From Geoglobus sp. (lineage in GTDB: Archaea > Halobacteriota > Archaeoglobi > Archaeoglobales > Archaeoglobaceae), in the NCBI GenBank assembly GCA_027019885.1, contig JALUWC010000240.1:1-10737 (forward strand): DNA of 10,737 nt, written 5' to 3'. A program made the translations under genes and the position numbers. The stretch's first letter is position 1; every line of letters starts with the position of its first letter. The notes beneath the pieces are model-generated. The model was not told the origin of the DNA. It ran no database searches and saw nothing but the letters and a program-made list of their open reading frames with translations. Below, piece by piece: positions 1-7,979 of this stretch.

Positions 1-1
1 G

Positions 2-2272
2 ACTGTAACAGGAGCTGGTTATGAAGGTGTTTACATTGTAATGGGCAATAATGCGAACAGTGCAAACATCACAATTCTCAATTCAACCATCGCAAGCTCT
101 TCTGGGCATGGCATATATCTGAGGGCAAGAGGAGCTGTAAAGCTTGAGGACAACACCATAACCGGCAGCACCAACTACGGCCTCTATCTTATCAACAACA
201 GCATTCAAAGCCTAACCCTGAACAACAACACCATAGAGAACAATGCGAACGGTGTTTACCTGCAGAGCCTAACAACCGACATCAACGAATCCGCAATCAG
301 CAACACGGCCAACGACCTCTACTTGGTCTCATCAACAATCAGCACGTACAACACCACCTTTAACAAGTCAAAGGTTTACGTTGATACAAACTCACTCCTC
401 AACGTCTACTGGTATCTTGACATAACTGTGGTAGACATGCTCAATAATCCGGTGAGTGGTGCAGGCGTTGAAGTGTTCAATTCAACCAACTCGTCGGTTT
501 TCTCCGGCACAACCGATGCCAATGGCACGATTCCAACCTTAACGCTGAAAGAGTATACGAAAACTTCAACCTCTGAGACTTATGAGTCCCCCTACACAAT
601 AAATGCAGAAAAAGCCAGAGTAGGATATAACAGAACAATGGTAAATCTCAACGCCTCCCTGTCACTGATCCTTATACTTGTACCTGACGTCACACCACCA
701 TCTGTCACATTTATCCCGCCAACACCTGCAAACAACACCATAACCAATACCCCTGTTACCATAGCCATCAATGCAACTGATACCACCTCAAACGTCTCCA
801 CGGCGCTGATCAACATAGACGGTGTTAACTACACCATGACGAGGCTCGGAAGCGGAAAGGCCGTTAACTTCACGTTCTCACTAACCACCGAAGGTCACCA
901 TGATTATACCGTATATGTAAACGATACAGAAGATAACTGGAATCTAACAGGGAAGAGAGTTATAACTCTTGACTTCACACCACCTTCCATCACCGTAGTC
1001 AGCAACCCCTCTCCAGTCTACAGAAATACCTCGGCAAACCTGACAGTTAGAATAACCGATGCAAATCCACTCAGCTATGCAGTCTACAGAAATGGAAGCC
1101 TCGTCACCTCAGGAAGCTATACCAGTTTCAACATCAACATCTCCATAAACACCACAATCCTCGGTATTTGGAACTACACCATCCAGGCAAACGATTCTGC
1201 CGGTAACGCCAACTCCACAAGCATTATCGTCCAGGTAATAAATAACCCGCCAGTAGCCACCTTCACAGTCAGCAAAACGTCTGCTAGAACCTATGAAACC
1301 CTCACCTTCAACGCGTCATCCAGCCATGACCCAGATGGAAGCATAGTGAACTACACCTGGGACTTCGGAGATGGCAGCACAGCCGTCGGCGTTAATGCAA
1401 CACATTCCTATTCTTCAGCAGGCACTTACACGGCAACACTCACCGTAACGGATAACGATGGAGCCACAGATACTGAATCAAAGCAGATAACCATCACCTC
1501 TCCTCCACCTCCTTCACCTCCGCCAGCAGCCGGTGCACCTGCGGAAACATTCATTCCACCGCCACTCGAAGCACCTTCTGAGTTCGAGCACATCGCAGCA
1601 AAACTTGTTTCGGGAGAGGAGGAGGCTGTATTCGAACTTTCTGAAAGTGTAGCAGAAAAAATAGGGGTCGAAGACATTATCATAAAACCAGAAAAAATGA
1701 TGACAGTAGCAATAGCGGTATCGAAGGTCAAATCACTGCCAGAAGTGATACCTCCACCACCCTACGACCCCTACACCATATTCGAGGTTTCAATCGTGAA
1801 GTACGGAACGAAGATAAAGGTGGAGCCGGAGGGCAGAATTAAATTCAGGGTATCGAAGGGTTGGCTGGAAGAAAAAGGATATTCAAAAGAAACGGTCACT
1901 CTGATGAAATACGCCGGACGGTGGATCGAAATACCTTCTGCAATTACTGGAGAAGATGAAAACTACGTTTACTTCGAAGCAAGGGTTGAATCATTCAGCA
2001 TATTTGCTATAGTGGCAAAGGCAAAACCCAGAGTTGAAGCGGTGCCCACGATATCACCCACAGTAACTCCAACCCCTATGCTTACCACCAGTCCAACCCC
2101 TATTCCATCTGGTACAACACCGACACCATCCGGTTCAGCTCCAGAACACACCTCTACACCACTTACCCTGCCATCTTCAAAAGAGCATTGGAGGGTTCCT
2201 GGATTTGGGGTGATACTATCGACAATAGCACTGGCATCTGTATTGATTCTGATGAGCAATAAGCGATTCTAA
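2..2272 (+). CDS. Secreted surface protein, C-terminal part: beta-helix, PKD and PGF-pre-PGF domains with PGF sorting tail (5' end outside window)
   Basis: The reading frame is open from position 2, so the true start lies to the left; residues below count from the Met at 41. Residues 1-115 are short Asn/Thr-rich beta-strand repeats typical of right-handed beta-helix (NosD/pectate-lyase-like) proteins. Residues 126-205 look like a carboxypeptidase-regulatory or CNA-B-like fold, and 216-400 like two Ig-like modules, each introduced by a TPPS-type turn. Residues 403-487 are a PKD domain with the diagnostic YTWDFGDG. After a Pro-rich hinge, 511-662 match the PGF-pre-PGF domain. A Thr/Pro/Ser linker leads to PGF (720-722), a hydrophobic segment and a basic end (NKRF), which is a PGF-CTERM signal known to be processed by archaeosortase A. 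About 29 N-X-S/T sequons are visible, all before residue 455. The protein is inferred to be an exported, N-glycosylated, lipid-anchored cell-surface protein; its ligand is unknown. Confidence 0.9.
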   Translation, partial: TVTGAGYEGVYIVMGNNANSANITILNSTIASSSGHGIYLRARGAVKLEDNTITGSTNYGLYLINNSIQSLTLNNNTIENNANGVYLQSLTTDINESAISNTANDLYLVSSTISTYNTTFNKSKVYVDTNSLLNVYWYLDITVVDMLNNPVSGAGVEVFNSTNSSVFSGTTDANGTIPTLTLKEYTKTSTSETYESPYTINAEKARVGYNRTMVNLNASLSLILILVPDVTPPSVTFIPPTPANNTITNTPVTIAINATDTTSNVSTALINIDGVNYTMTRLGSGKAVNFTFSLTTEGHHDYTVYVNDTEDNWNLTGKRVITLDFTPPSITVVSNPSPVYRNTSANLTVRITDANPLSYAVYRNGSLVTSGSYTSFNINISINTTILGIWNYTIQANDSAGNANSTSIIVQVINNPPVATFTVSKTSARTYETLTFNASSSHDPDGSIVNYTWDFGDGSTAVGVNATHSYSSAGTYTATLTVTDNDGATDTESKQITITSPPPPSPPPAAGAPAETFIPPPLEAPSEFEHIAAKLVSGEEEAVFELSESVAEKIGVEDIIIKPEKMMTVAIAVSKVKSLPEVIPPPPYDPYTIFEVSIVKYGTKIKVEPEGRIKFRVSKGWLEEKGYSKETVTLMKYAGRWIEIPSAITGEDENYVYFEARVESFSIFAIVAKAKPRVEAVPTISPTVTPTPMLTTSPTPIPSGTTPTPSGSAPEHTSTPLTLPSSKEHWRVPGFGVILSTIALASVLILMSNKRF

Positions 2273-2275
2273 ACC

Positions 2276-2305
2276 TTTGTTCTCTTTTCAATTTTTTGTG
2301 TTTTA
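2276..2305 (+). terminator. T-rich transcription terminator after the surface protein gene
   Basis: Several T-runs, including a run of six, follow the stop codon at 2272 within about 30 nt and have no strong hairpin. Archaeal RNA polymerase terminates at such oligo-T tracts. The tract also separates the surface protein gene from the TBP promoter just downstream. Confidence 0.5.
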
Positions 2306-2316
2306 CCATGCAAACC

Positions 2317-2324
2317 TATATATA
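2317..2324 (+). promoter_or_regulatory. TATA box of the TBP gene (leaderless start)
   Basis: TATATATA is centred about 26 nt before the ATG at 2347, the standard archaeal TATA-to-start distance, so the transcript should begin at or next to the start codon. No Shine-Dalgarno motif precedes the ATG, which fits a leaderless mRNA. The adenine-containing CAAAC just upstream could act as a BRE. A second AT-rich stretch (TTTATAAA, 2328-2335) is too close to the ATG to serve this start. Confidence 0.6.
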
Positions 2325-2346
2325 CGGTTTATAAACCTCTTTAAAT

Positions 2347-2901
2347 ATGGAGCCAGATTACAAGATCAAAATTGAAAATGTTGTTGCATCAACTCAGATT
2401 GGCGAGAACATAGATCTTAACAAAATAGCAAGGGAGGTAAAAGATGCCGAATACAAACCAAAACAGTTTCCGGGGCTTGTTCTTAGAATAAAAGAGCCAA
2501 AAGCTGCAGCGCTTGTTTTCAGAAGCGGTAAGGTTGTTTGCACGGGAAGCAAGAGTGTTGAGGATGCGAGAAGAGCTGTAGGGCAGGTTGTAAAAATAAT
2601 TGGAAGTTTCGGCATTCCGGTTTTTGAAGACCCTGAGGTTAAGGTTCAGAACATCGTTGCTTCAGCCGATCTTGGTGTGGACTTGAACCTCAATGCCATT
2701 GCAATTGGGCTTGGATTGGAAAACATAGAGTACGAGCCTGAGCAGTTTCCGGGCTTGGTTTACAGACTGAGAGATCCGAGAGTAGTCGTTCTGATATTTG
2801 GATCGGGAAAGATGGTTGTCACTGGAGGGAAAAATCCGGAAGATGCAAGAAAGGCTGTTGAAAAAATTGCTGAGGAACTGACAGCATTAGGTCTTATGTA
2901 A
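2347..2901 (+). CDS. tbp: TATA-box-binding protein (TBP)
   Basis: This is the general transcription factor that binds and bends TATA boxes and recruits TFB and RNA polymerase. At 184 residues it has the normal archaeal length and consists of two imperfect direct repeats of about 90 residues (about 8-92 and 99-182). Matching landmarks are QFPGLV near 40-45 and 133-138, FRSGK/FGSGK at 58-62 and 151-155, and xxEDAR-K/R-AV before each second helix. F41, F58, F134 and F151 occupy the positions of the DNA-intercalating phenylalanines. No acidic C-terminal tail is present. The gene has its own promoter and its last 15 nt overlap the 3' end of the convergent membrane-protein gene. The identification is secure. 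Confidence 0.98.
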   Translation: MEPDYKIKIENVVASTQIGENIDLNKIAREVKDAEYKPKQFPGLVLRIKEPKAAALVFRSGKVVCTGSKSVEDARRAVGQVVKIIGSFGIPVFEDPEVKVQNIVASADLGVDLNLNAIAIGLGLENIEYEPEQFPGLVYRLRDPRVVVLIFGSGKMVVTGGKNPEDARKAVEKIAEELTALGLM

Positions 2902-4248
2902 CCAGTACAGATCGTGTCCGGGTCTTATGGTGTATTTTCCATCTAAAATATATCCTTTTTCTTTTACGAATTCAATCTGATCTGATGAGGTTATGACCAC
3001 ATCGTATCCATCGTAATACCTGGCAGAGAACGCAACGCTTTCATGTCTTAGATACCATGGGAGAGGCCAGTAATCGTTTCCTGGAACGAAAACAAGGACA
3101 CTGCCATTGAATTCTTTTATTTTTTTTGCAAGGAGCTCTACATCTGGCTGGGCCTGGATGTAAATCAAATCATGGCTTGTGTTTGTGCTGTCCACGTAAG
3201 TGAGATAAAACGAGACTCCAGCTGTCACGATCAGTAATGCAGAGAAAACTGCCAGCCCCTCTTTCCTGTTCAGATATCTGGCATACAGACTACCAAAAAA
3301 GGCCATAGGAGCTACCATATGGACAAGAAGCCACGGAACCTTGTGGTTGAGAACGTGGTATATCAGGAAGGCTGTTATGAGCCAGTAGAGTGCAAATAAC
3401 TCCATCTCTGAAATGCTTTTATTTTTAATTCTGTCCCGAAATTCAAACAAACCAGCGAGAACCATCCCCAGGGGCAGAAATTCGTATTCCAGGATCATCT
3501 TGGAGTAGTAATATATTGGCTTCCAGTGATCCCTTTCTTCATGCATCTTGAACCAGTGCTCGAAAGAATCAACAGTTGCTCTTTTTACACCATCCCAGTC
3601 AGAGAAAGCTGCTGAGTACAGGAATACAAATATTGCAGTTCCAATGAGTATGGCAGGAATCAGGTGTTTTATTGCATACCTGTCAACTGAAAAATCCTTG
3701 GTTATGAGCTTTCTGAAAAATATAAAAGAAACTATTGTGCCTATGTAGAGATATCCATTCTCCTTTGATGTGAGCACAATGGCAGACAGAATCACTCCGA
3801 GGTAGATGTATATCGGTCTTCTTTCAGCCCTGTAGGAGAAGTAGGAATAGATTATTCCGATGAATGAGGAAAGGACTATTATGTCATTCCTCAGATACCT
3901 TGAATAGTAAAGGATGGAAGGAGAGAAAAGGAGAATGAGTGTAAAAACAGGTGCATAGGAGTAAAATTTCCTCATTTTCAGGGAAAAGAAAATGCCAATG
4001 AGAGAGAATATGACTGGAACAAGCCTTGCATTGAATTTCGAGTCACCAAAAAGCCCGAATATTCCTGCTGTTGAGAAGTAAATGAAAGGCCCGTGAAATG
4101 CAGGATCGTATCTGTATTCGTGATTGTTCAGGAGTATATAGCTAAGGTAGGCATGAATGCTCTCATCATGATCCATCGGTCTTGCATCGAGAGCGTAGAA
4201 TCTTGTTATCACGGCAATGAGTAACAATGCAATCATCAGTTTCCTCAT
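2887..4248 (-). CDS. Agl23-like GT-C family membrane protein (putative glycosyltransferase or flippase-associated)
   Basis: The 453-residue protein has an N-terminal signal-anchor helix, roughly ten hydrophobic segments to about residue 352, and a soluble C-terminal part (about 355-453). The first external loop carries MDHDESIHA (D26-E29), an acidic pair typical of dolichyl-phosphate-sugar-dependent GT-C enzymes, followed by [11 protein letters not shown] and [12 protein letters not shown]. These resemble the archaeal family annotated as flippase activity-associated protein Agl23 (TIGR03663) and more distantly PMT/GT39 proteins. Later motifs are YSRYLRND (about 115-122), KENGYLY and KVPWL (303-307). 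An envelope glycan-assembly role is inferred; substrate and catalytic activity cannot be read from sequence. Its start is the first Met, without a clear Shine-Dalgarno. The gene stands alone, divergent from azlC and convergent with TBP. Confidence 0.8.
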   Translation of the reverse strand: MRKLMIALLLIAVITRFYALDARPMDHDESIHAYLSYILLNNHEYRYDPAFHGPFIYFSTAGIFGLFGDSKFNARLVPVIFSLIGIFFSLKMRKFYSYAPVFTLILLFSPSILYYSRYLRNDIIVLSSFIGIIYSYFSYRAERRPIYIYLGVILSAIVLTSKENGYLYIGTIVSFIFFRKLITKDFSVDRYAIKHLIPAILIGTAIFVFLYSAAFSDWDGVKRATVDSFEHWFKMHEERDHWKPIYYYSKMILEYEFLPLGMVLAGLFEFRDRIKNKSISEMELFALYWLITAFLIYHVLNHKVPWLLVHMVAPMAFFGSLYARYLNRKEGLAVFSALLIVTAGVSFYLTYVDSTNTSHDLIYIQAQPDVELLAKKIKEFNGSVLVFVPGNDYWPLPWYLRHESVAFSARYYDGYDVVITSSDQIEFVKEKGYILDGKYTIRPGHDLYWLHKT

Positions 4249-4269
4249 TAAAGAATCGAAATGAGGTGT

Positions 4270-4287
4270 GGCAAAAAAACTTTTGCC
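4270..4287. repeat. Perfect inverted repeat in the divergent intergenic spacer (possible operator)
   Basis: GGCAAAA and TTTTGCC form a perfect 7-bp inverted repeat with a 4-nt centre (AAAC). It lies in the 73-nt spacer between the divergent Agl23-like gene (start 4248) and azlC (start 4322), immediately upstream of the AT-rich box proposed for azlC. Dyads of this size beside a TATA box are typical of dimeric regulators such as Lrp/AsnC or HTH proteins. That use is inferred; a short RNA hairpin in the leader of the minus-strand transcript is the alternative. Confidence 0.5.
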
Positions 4288-4295
4288 ATAAAATT
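4288..4295 (+). promoter_or_regulatory. TATA-like box for azlC, possibly shared with the divergent gene
   Basis: ATAAAATT is centred about 26 nt before position 4317-4318, giving a leader of only about 4-5 nt to the azlC ATG at 4322; no Shine-Dalgarno is present. Read on the other strand the same AT stretch (AATTTTAT) would place a start near 4265, 17 nt before the Agl23-like gene. Which direction it serves, or whether it serves both, cannot be decided from sequence. Confidence 0.4.
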
Positions 4296-4321
4296 GAAAA
4301 TCCCTTCACACTTCTCATGCC

Positions 4322-4957
4322 ATGGTACTGAAAAGAGCCATACCGGTGATGATCAGTTATTTCTTCATTTCGATGGCGTTTGGGGTGGTTGCATCAAAGC
4401 TTTTTGATTTTTACTCCATTCTGATGTCTGTAACAGTGTTTGCAGGTGCGGCTCAGTTCATAGCTGTCAGAATGGCTCAGGAAAACTTCAGTATAGCTTC
4501 AATAATCCTTGCGGTTCTTCTTGTAAACTCCAGACACATACTGATGTGCAGCTATATCTCACCCCTCCATCCCGATCTGAGCAGGTTTAAAAAAGCCGTA
4601 ATGGCATTTGGCATAACAGATGAAACCTTTGCATTGGGAATTTCTGAGAAAAGTTCGGGTTCAGCGTATCAGATGAGGCTGAACTTTCTGTCATTTACTG
4701 CCTGGGTTTCGGGAACAGCTTTTGGAATTCTTTTCGGTGAGATCATACCGGAGAATTTCTACCATGTGCTTCCTTTTGGTCTTACCGCCATGTTCATTTC
4801 GATACTCGTGTCCAACGCCAGGGGATATTCTCATGTGATCGCTGCAATTATTGCCGGACTCTTATCAATTGCTATTGGGGGAGGCATGGCGGTTATTGTT
4901 TCATCGCTGGCAGGCATAATTGCTGGGAGTGTGGTGGAAAGATGGACTGGAGAATGA
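4322..4957 (+). CDS. azlC: AzlC family amino-acid exporter, large subunit
   Basis: This 211-residue membrane protein matches the AzlC/BrnF family, whose members work with a small AzlD/BrnE partner to export branched-chain amino acids (and, in BrnFE, methionine). Family hallmarks are AFGVVASKLF near the first helix, GAAQFIAVRMA (42-52), VNSRHILM (68-75) and TDETFALG (99-106). Five to six further hydrophobic segments follow, ending in a short soluble tail (VERWTGE). Its 3' end overlaps azlD by 16 nt, so the two should be co-translated. Export of a neutral amino acid from the cell is the family expectation; the actual substrate is unknown. An in-frame start at 4322 is preferred; the ATG at 4317 is out of frame. 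Confidence 0.92.
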   Translation: MVLKRAIPVMISYFFISMAFGVVASKLFDFYSILMSVTVFAGAAQFIAVRMAQENFSIASIILAVLLVNSRHILMCSYISPLHPDLSRFKKAVMAFGITDETFALGISEKSSGSAYQMRLNFLSFTAWVSGTAFGILFGEIIPENFYHVLPFGLTAMFISILVSNARGYSHVIAAIIAGLLSIAIGGGMAVIVSSLAGIIAGSVVERWTGE

Positions 4958-5214
4958 TGCTAATTCTTGGAATGGCTCTGGCAACGTATTTTACAAGAGT
5001 AACTCCATTTTTCTTTCATATCAGGCAGTACAGATTTCTAAAATTCGTTCCTGCGTCGGTTTTTGCATCTCTCATATTTCCCGATCTTGCAAGAAGCGTG
5101 GATAACTTAATTGCCGGGCTTCTTGTTTTTGCGGTTGCCTGCAAAAACAGGGATCTGCTTGTAGCGTTTCTAACAGGGGTTTTTGCGCTGTACCTACTCA
5201 AAATTGGCGTCTGA
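4942..5214 (+). CDS. azlD: AzlD family amino-acid exporter, small subunit
   Basis: The 90-residue hydrophobic protein has three to four predicted membrane helices and the AzlD signature near its N-terminus, ALATYFTRVTPFFF (about 12-25). Such proteins are the obligate small partner of AzlC. The start lies inside azlC, preceded by GGTGG (4933-4937) four nt upstream, which supports translational coupling. The 3' end runs 21 nt into the convergent bud32 gene. Confidence 0.9.
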   Translation: MDWRMMLILGMALATYFTRVTPFFFHIRQYRFLKFVPASVFASLIFPDLARSVDNLIAGLLVFAVACKNRDLLVAFLTGVFALYLLKIGV

Positions 5215-5790
5215 TTTGTCGATGTATCTTCCTCTCATCTCAATTTCCCTGAACCTCTCCAAAACCTGCCCATATTTTTCATACTCTGAATACCCCTCGA
5301 GAAATCCCTGCCACAGCTCTGCCCAGTTGTCAAAATCTGCTTTGAGAGCCTCGTAGAAAACATGAATGTCAACCCCCTTCGCCTCAATCCTGTCGTCATG
5401 GTATGCCAGTCCGAAATCAATGAAATAGACTCTTCCATCCTTCAGAATCATGTTCATGGGGGTAAGATCGCCATGTACTATGCCTGCTGAATGCAGTTTT
5501 GCAACACTTTTTCCGATTTCTTCTGCAACATCAGGGTTGATTGCATCTCTCACTGGCTGGCCGTCAATCCTCTCCATGGTTATTGTGAAGTTCTCAACAT
5601 CCAGAATTACAGGTGTTGGAACACCGCTTCTTCTTGCACTGGATATTATTTTAGCCTCGGTAACCGTTCTTTTTTTCCTCAAAACCTCATCCAGCTCGCT
5701 GATTCTGTATCTTTTTCTGATCCTTATCTTCTCTACAGTATCCTTGTGGATTCTGACCTCGGCCTCACCGCCAAGTATAACCTTCACCAT
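5194..5790 (-). CDS. bud32: Kae1-associated atypical protein kinase/ATPase Bud32 (KEOPS subunit)
   Basis: This 198-residue protein is the small RIO-like kinase of KEOPS, the complex that makes N6-threonylcarbamoyladenosine (t6A) at position 37 of ANN-decoding tRNAs. Visible elements are an abbreviated nucleotide loop GGEAEV (7-12), the probable ATP-binding Lys in VEKIRIRKRYR (K21), the Bud32-typical LDEVLRKKRTVTEAKII (34-49), the catalytic loop HGDLTPMNMIL (106-116; D108 and N113) and the metal-binding IDFGL (124-128; D125). The activation segment and C-lobe are short, as in the family, and the C-terminal RGRYIDKSD is the usual kind of tail. It is a separate gene from kae1, overlapping it by 7 nt; in some other euryarchaea the two are fused. 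It is the last gene of the rpoE operon. Confidence 0.97.
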   Translation of the reverse strand: MVKVILGGEAEVRIHKDTVEKIRIRKRYRISELDEVLRKKRTVTEAKIISSARRSGVPTPVILDVENFTITMERIDGQPVRDAINPDVAEEIGKSVAKLHSAGIVHGDLTPMNMILKDGRVYFIDFGLAYHDDRIEAKGVDIHVFYEALKADFDNWAELWQGFLEGYSEYEKYGQVLERFREIEMRGRYIDKSDANFE

Positions 5791-6752
5791 GAAATCCTGA
5801 CCTCCTCTATTCTGAAGTCCGGCCTAACCTGCGAATCTTGCGTCTCCATTGTAATTCCATGTTCTGCCATAAGCAATCCTGTGTAGGCTATCATCGCACC
5901 GTTATCCCCCATGTATTCTGCAGGAGGTGCGTAAAATTCAGCATCTCTTTCCTTGCACATCGTTTCAAGCATCTCTTTCAGCCTTTTATTTGCTCCAACA
6001 CCACCGACAAGCAGACACTCATCTCTCTCAAGATATGCCATCGCCCTCTCTGTAACCTCAACGAGCATAGCAAAAGCAGTCTCCTGAAAGCTGAATGCGA
6101 TGTCCTCTGTTCTGTAACCTTCATCACAAAGTCTCATCGCATGGGTGACAATTCCGCTGAAGGAGAAATCCATTCCCTTCACAACATACGGCATCTCAAC
6201 ATACCTCTTCCCTTTTTGCGCAAGTCTTTCTATTCCCGGCCCTCCGGGGTGGGGCAGTCCAATATGCCTCGCAAATTTGTCTATTGCATTTCCGATACCT
6301 ATGTCAAGAGTTTCACCAAAAACTCTGTATCTGTCTCCTCTTCTTGCTATGATCTGACTGTTTCCACCGCTCACATAAAGCGTTACAGGATCTTTTGCAT
6401 TGGTCAGCCATTTCCCTATCTCAACATGAGCGAGGCAGTGATTGACTCCAACAAGAGGCTTTCCGAGCTTTAAGGCAATAGCTCTCGCAACTGTTGCACC
6501 AATTCTTAAACAGGGCCCCATCCCGGGACCCTGAGAAAATGACACAACATCTATCTCGCTGGATGAGACTTTTTCAAAAACTCTTTTCAAAACATCTCCG
6601 GCAATCTCAGAATGATGCTGGGCTGCCTCTCGTGGGTGTATTCCTCCTTCTTTTGGGGAGTATGCGTTTCCTTCAAGTGCTATTATCTCATCCTCACTCA
6701 CAACTCCGATGCTGAAGTTCCATGCAGTGCTCTCAATTCCGAGAGATATCAT
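5784..6752 (-). CDS. kae1: tRNA N6-adenosine threonylcarbamoyltransferase Kae1 (KEOPS catalytic subunit)
   Basis: Kae1 transfers the threonylcarbamoyl group from threonylcarbamoyl-AMP to A37 of tRNA. The 322-residue protein spans the ASKHA-fold family from [16 protein letters not shown] (phosphate-1-type loop) to the C-terminal MGDNGAMIA. Metal-binding residues are visible: H105 and H109 in [10 protein letters not shown] and D283 in MGDNGAM. Other landmarks are [12 protein letters not shown] (36-47), [13 protein letters not shown] (73-85), [11 protein letters not shown] (125-135), the [13 protein letters not shown] stretch (150-162) and [12 protein letters not shown] (247-258). The start overlaps the rps27ae stop in an ATGA arrangement, and the end overlaps bud32. 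It should act in the cytosol with Bud32, Cgi121 and Pcc1; the latter two are not in this window. Confidence 0.98.
   Translation of the reverse strand: MISLGIESTAWNFSIGVVSEDEIIALEGNAYSPKEGGIHPREAAQHHSEIAGDVLKRVFEKVSSSEIDVVSFSQGPGMGPCLRIGATVARAIALKLGKPLVGVNHCLAHVEIGKWLTNAKDPVTLYVSGGNSQIIARRGDRYRVFGETLDIGIGNAIDKFARHIGLPHPGGPGIERLAQKGKRYVEMPYVVKGMDFSFSGIVTHAMRLCDEGYRTEDIAFSFQETAFAMLVEVTERAMAYLERDECLLVGGVGANKRLKEMLETMCKERDAEFYAPPAEYMGDNGAMIAYTGLLMAEHGITMETQDSQVRPDFRIEEVRISW
5800..5807 (-). promoter_or_regulatory. Ribosome binding site of bud32, inside kae1
   Basis: On the minus strand GAGGAGGT lies 9 nt before the bud32 ATG (5790), encoded within the last codons of kae1. It is a strong anti-Shine-Dalgarno match and fixes the bud32 start at the ATG that overlaps the kae1 stop. 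Confidence 0.7.
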
Positions 6753-6922
6753 TTCTTGAATTCAGTATATCCGCATTTCCCGCATGTCCTTCTGTCCTTG
6801 TGCTCTGCAAGAAACACTCCCTCTCCGCATCTCGGACAGAACTTTCTTTGCCTGAGAACCTTATCTCCTTTTATTTCATAGAATTTGGAGACAAGGACTT
6901 CTCCCTTCTCATTTGATGGCAT
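6749..6922 (-). CDS. rps27ae: Small ribosomal subunit protein S27ae (eS31), zinc-ribbon
   Basis: A 57-residue ORF fills the gap between rps24e and kae1. It begins [19 protein letters not shown] and has a four-cysteine zinc ribbon, C29-P-R-C32 and C47-G-K-C50, followed by YTEFKK, matching archaeal S27ae, the stand-alone homologue of the ribosomal part of eukaryotic ubiquitin-S27a. Its ATG shares one base with the rps24e stop (TGATG) and its own stop overlaps the kae1 start (ATGA), so all three are translationally coupled. The length and Cys spacing are normal for the family. It is easily missed by gene callers with a 60-codon cut-off. Confidence 0.96.
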   Translation of the reverse strand: MPSNEKGEVLVSKFYEIKGDKVLRQRKFCPRCGEGVFLAEHKDRRTCGKCGYTEFKK

Positions 6923-7227
6923 CACTCACCCTCCTCCTCTTTTTCCTCTCCAAAGTTCCTTCTCAGGACGTAATCCTCCTCAACTGCTTTCATGTCTTCC
7001 TCGCTATCATAAATCAGAGCGTAGCCTTCAGCTTCCATTTTTCCAAATTCAGGCTTCATCCATCTCACAACAAGTCTGTTGAGCTCTGCATTCAGCAAGC
7101 CTGAGATCTTCTCCCTTACATCTTTTCTCGATGGTGTTATCTTCGTATCCTCATATTTAACTCTAAAGTAGACCTCTTTTCTTTTCAGCAGAGGATTGTC
7201 CTTCTTCCTTTCAATAAGAACTTCCAT
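6922..7227 (-). CDS. rps24e: Small ribosomal subunit protein S24e (eS24)
   Basis: The protein beginning [20 protein letters not shown] is a clear S24e, 101 residues from this start, with the family's NPLLKRKE motif and a charged Glu-rich C-terminus (GEEKEEEGE). The frame is open 15 codons further upstream, but that extension lies in the coding region of the preceding kinase gene. Two adjacent ATGs (7230 and 7227) follow the strong Shine-Dalgarno; the second gives better spacing and matches the known family N-terminus. The gene starts 17 nt inside the upstream dephospho-CoA kinase gene and its stop overlaps rps27ae by one base. Confidence 0.96.
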   Translation of the reverse strand: MEVLIERKKDNPLLKRKEVYFRVKYEDTKITPSRKDVREKISGLLNAELNRLVVRWMKPEFGKMEAEGYALIYDSEEDMKAVEEDYVLRRNFGEEKEEEGE

Positions 7228-7789
7228 CATTATCACCTCCTGTGAGCATTTTCTTGACCCTGTCCTCACCAATTTCCTCCATCTCCTGAACTATCTCGGA
7301 TATTAGAACTTTATCCCTCTCATTAACCCTGTATGCCAGTATTCCTCTTTTTGGTATTCCAAACAGAATCAGACTGTTTTCAGGAAGAATAAGGGCAAGA
7401 GGTAAAGCTGCCATGTCTTCCTCACCATCAACAATTATGCATGTTTTTTTGTTTTTTGCTGCCTGAATCAGAGCCTCCACAAGCCCCTCAGTTAAGTGCC
7501 CTTGAGGGTTGCTCACCCTGATTGATCTGTATCCTCGTGTGTAGCTATGAAGAAGTTCCCTTTCACCCTCTTTCAGCCCGCTTCTCTCTGTTTTGAAGTC
7601 TATTATCACGATATCTGGCTCGTACCCTGCCTGAAAGGTGTAAAGAGTCACAAGATCGCCTATGGTGGCAAAGATCACAGCGCTACTTATCTCCTGAATT
7701 TTCTTTATAAGATCTGGGCCTCTTCCCTCGTAAAGCTTTCCGATTGGCTTTGATAATGTTCCCCTCTGCCCCTCATTAACCCTCAGCAT
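7211..7789 (-). CDS. GTP-dependent dephospho-CoA kinase (DUF359 family)
   Basis: This 192-residue protein belongs to the DUF359 family, shown in Thermococcus kodakarensis to be the archaeal, GTP-using dephospho-CoA kinase, the last step of coenzyme A synthesis; it is unrelated to bacterial CoaE. Conserved patches visible are GDLVT (44-48), IDFKT (63-67), SNPQG (93-97), VDGEEDMAALP (120-130) and GIPKRG (144-149), separated by beta-alpha elements. It starts 1 nt after the spt4 stop with only a weak GTGAG upstream, and its 3' end overlaps rps24e by 17 nt. Its placement between transcription and ribosomal genes recurs across archaea. The kinase role is by family; nothing here suggests loss of function. 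Confidence 0.93.
   Translation of the reverse strand: MLRVNEGQRGTLSKPIGKLYEGRGPDLIKKIQEISSAVIFATIGDLVTLYTFQAGYEPDIVIIDFKTERSGLKEGERELLHSYTRGYRSIRVSNPQGHLTEGLVEALIQAAKNKKTCIIVDGEEDMAALPLALILPENSLILFGIPKRGILAYRVNERDKVLISEIVQEMEEIGEDRVKKMLTGGDNDGSSY
7233..7240 (-). promoter_or_regulatory. Ribosome binding site of rps24e
   Basis: Minus-strand GGAGGTGA is a full-length Shine-Dalgarno 5 nt before the ATG at 7227 (2 nt before the ATG at 7230). It lies within the last codons of the upstream gene and decides the rps24e start. Confidence 0.75.
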
Positions 7790-7790
7790 C

Positions 7791-7979
7791 TCAGCTCACT
7801 ATGAGTGCATACTTTCCGGGATACTTTATCCCCAGCTTCTTTGCTATCTCGCTTTTTTCAGGATCAATAACAACCACATAGCCGTACCATTCCTTGGCGA
7901 ATTCTCTGCTTCCGCAGACCTTGCATACTGTAATCTCCTCTGTGATATACCTGCATTTTTTGCAAGCATACTCCACCAT
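7791..7979 (-). CDS. spt4: Transcription elongation factor Spt4 (RpoE'')
   Basis: The 62-residue protein starts MVEYACKKCRYITEE and carries a zinc finger made by C6-x2-C9 and C19-x2-C22, then the compact Spt4 body (EWYGYVVVIDPEKSEIAKKLG...PGKYALIVS). Archaeal Spt4 pairs with Spt5 on the RNA polymerase clamp and promotes processivity. A longer in-frame Met start 14 codons upstream exists, but that stretch belongs to the end of rpoE; the ATG used here overlaps the rpoE stop as TGATG and gives the family-typical N-terminus. Spt5 is not in the window. Confidence 0.96.
   Translation of the reverse strand: MVEYACKKCRYITEEITVCKVCGSREFAKEWYGYVVVIDPEKSEIAKKLGIKYPGKYALIVS

Noticed and set aside
5838..6473. 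211-codon plus-strand ORF opposite kae1
   Set aside because: It is fully antisense to kae1, whose motifs are all intact; the translated protein is Cys/His/Ser-rich in the way typical of a mirrored coding frame.
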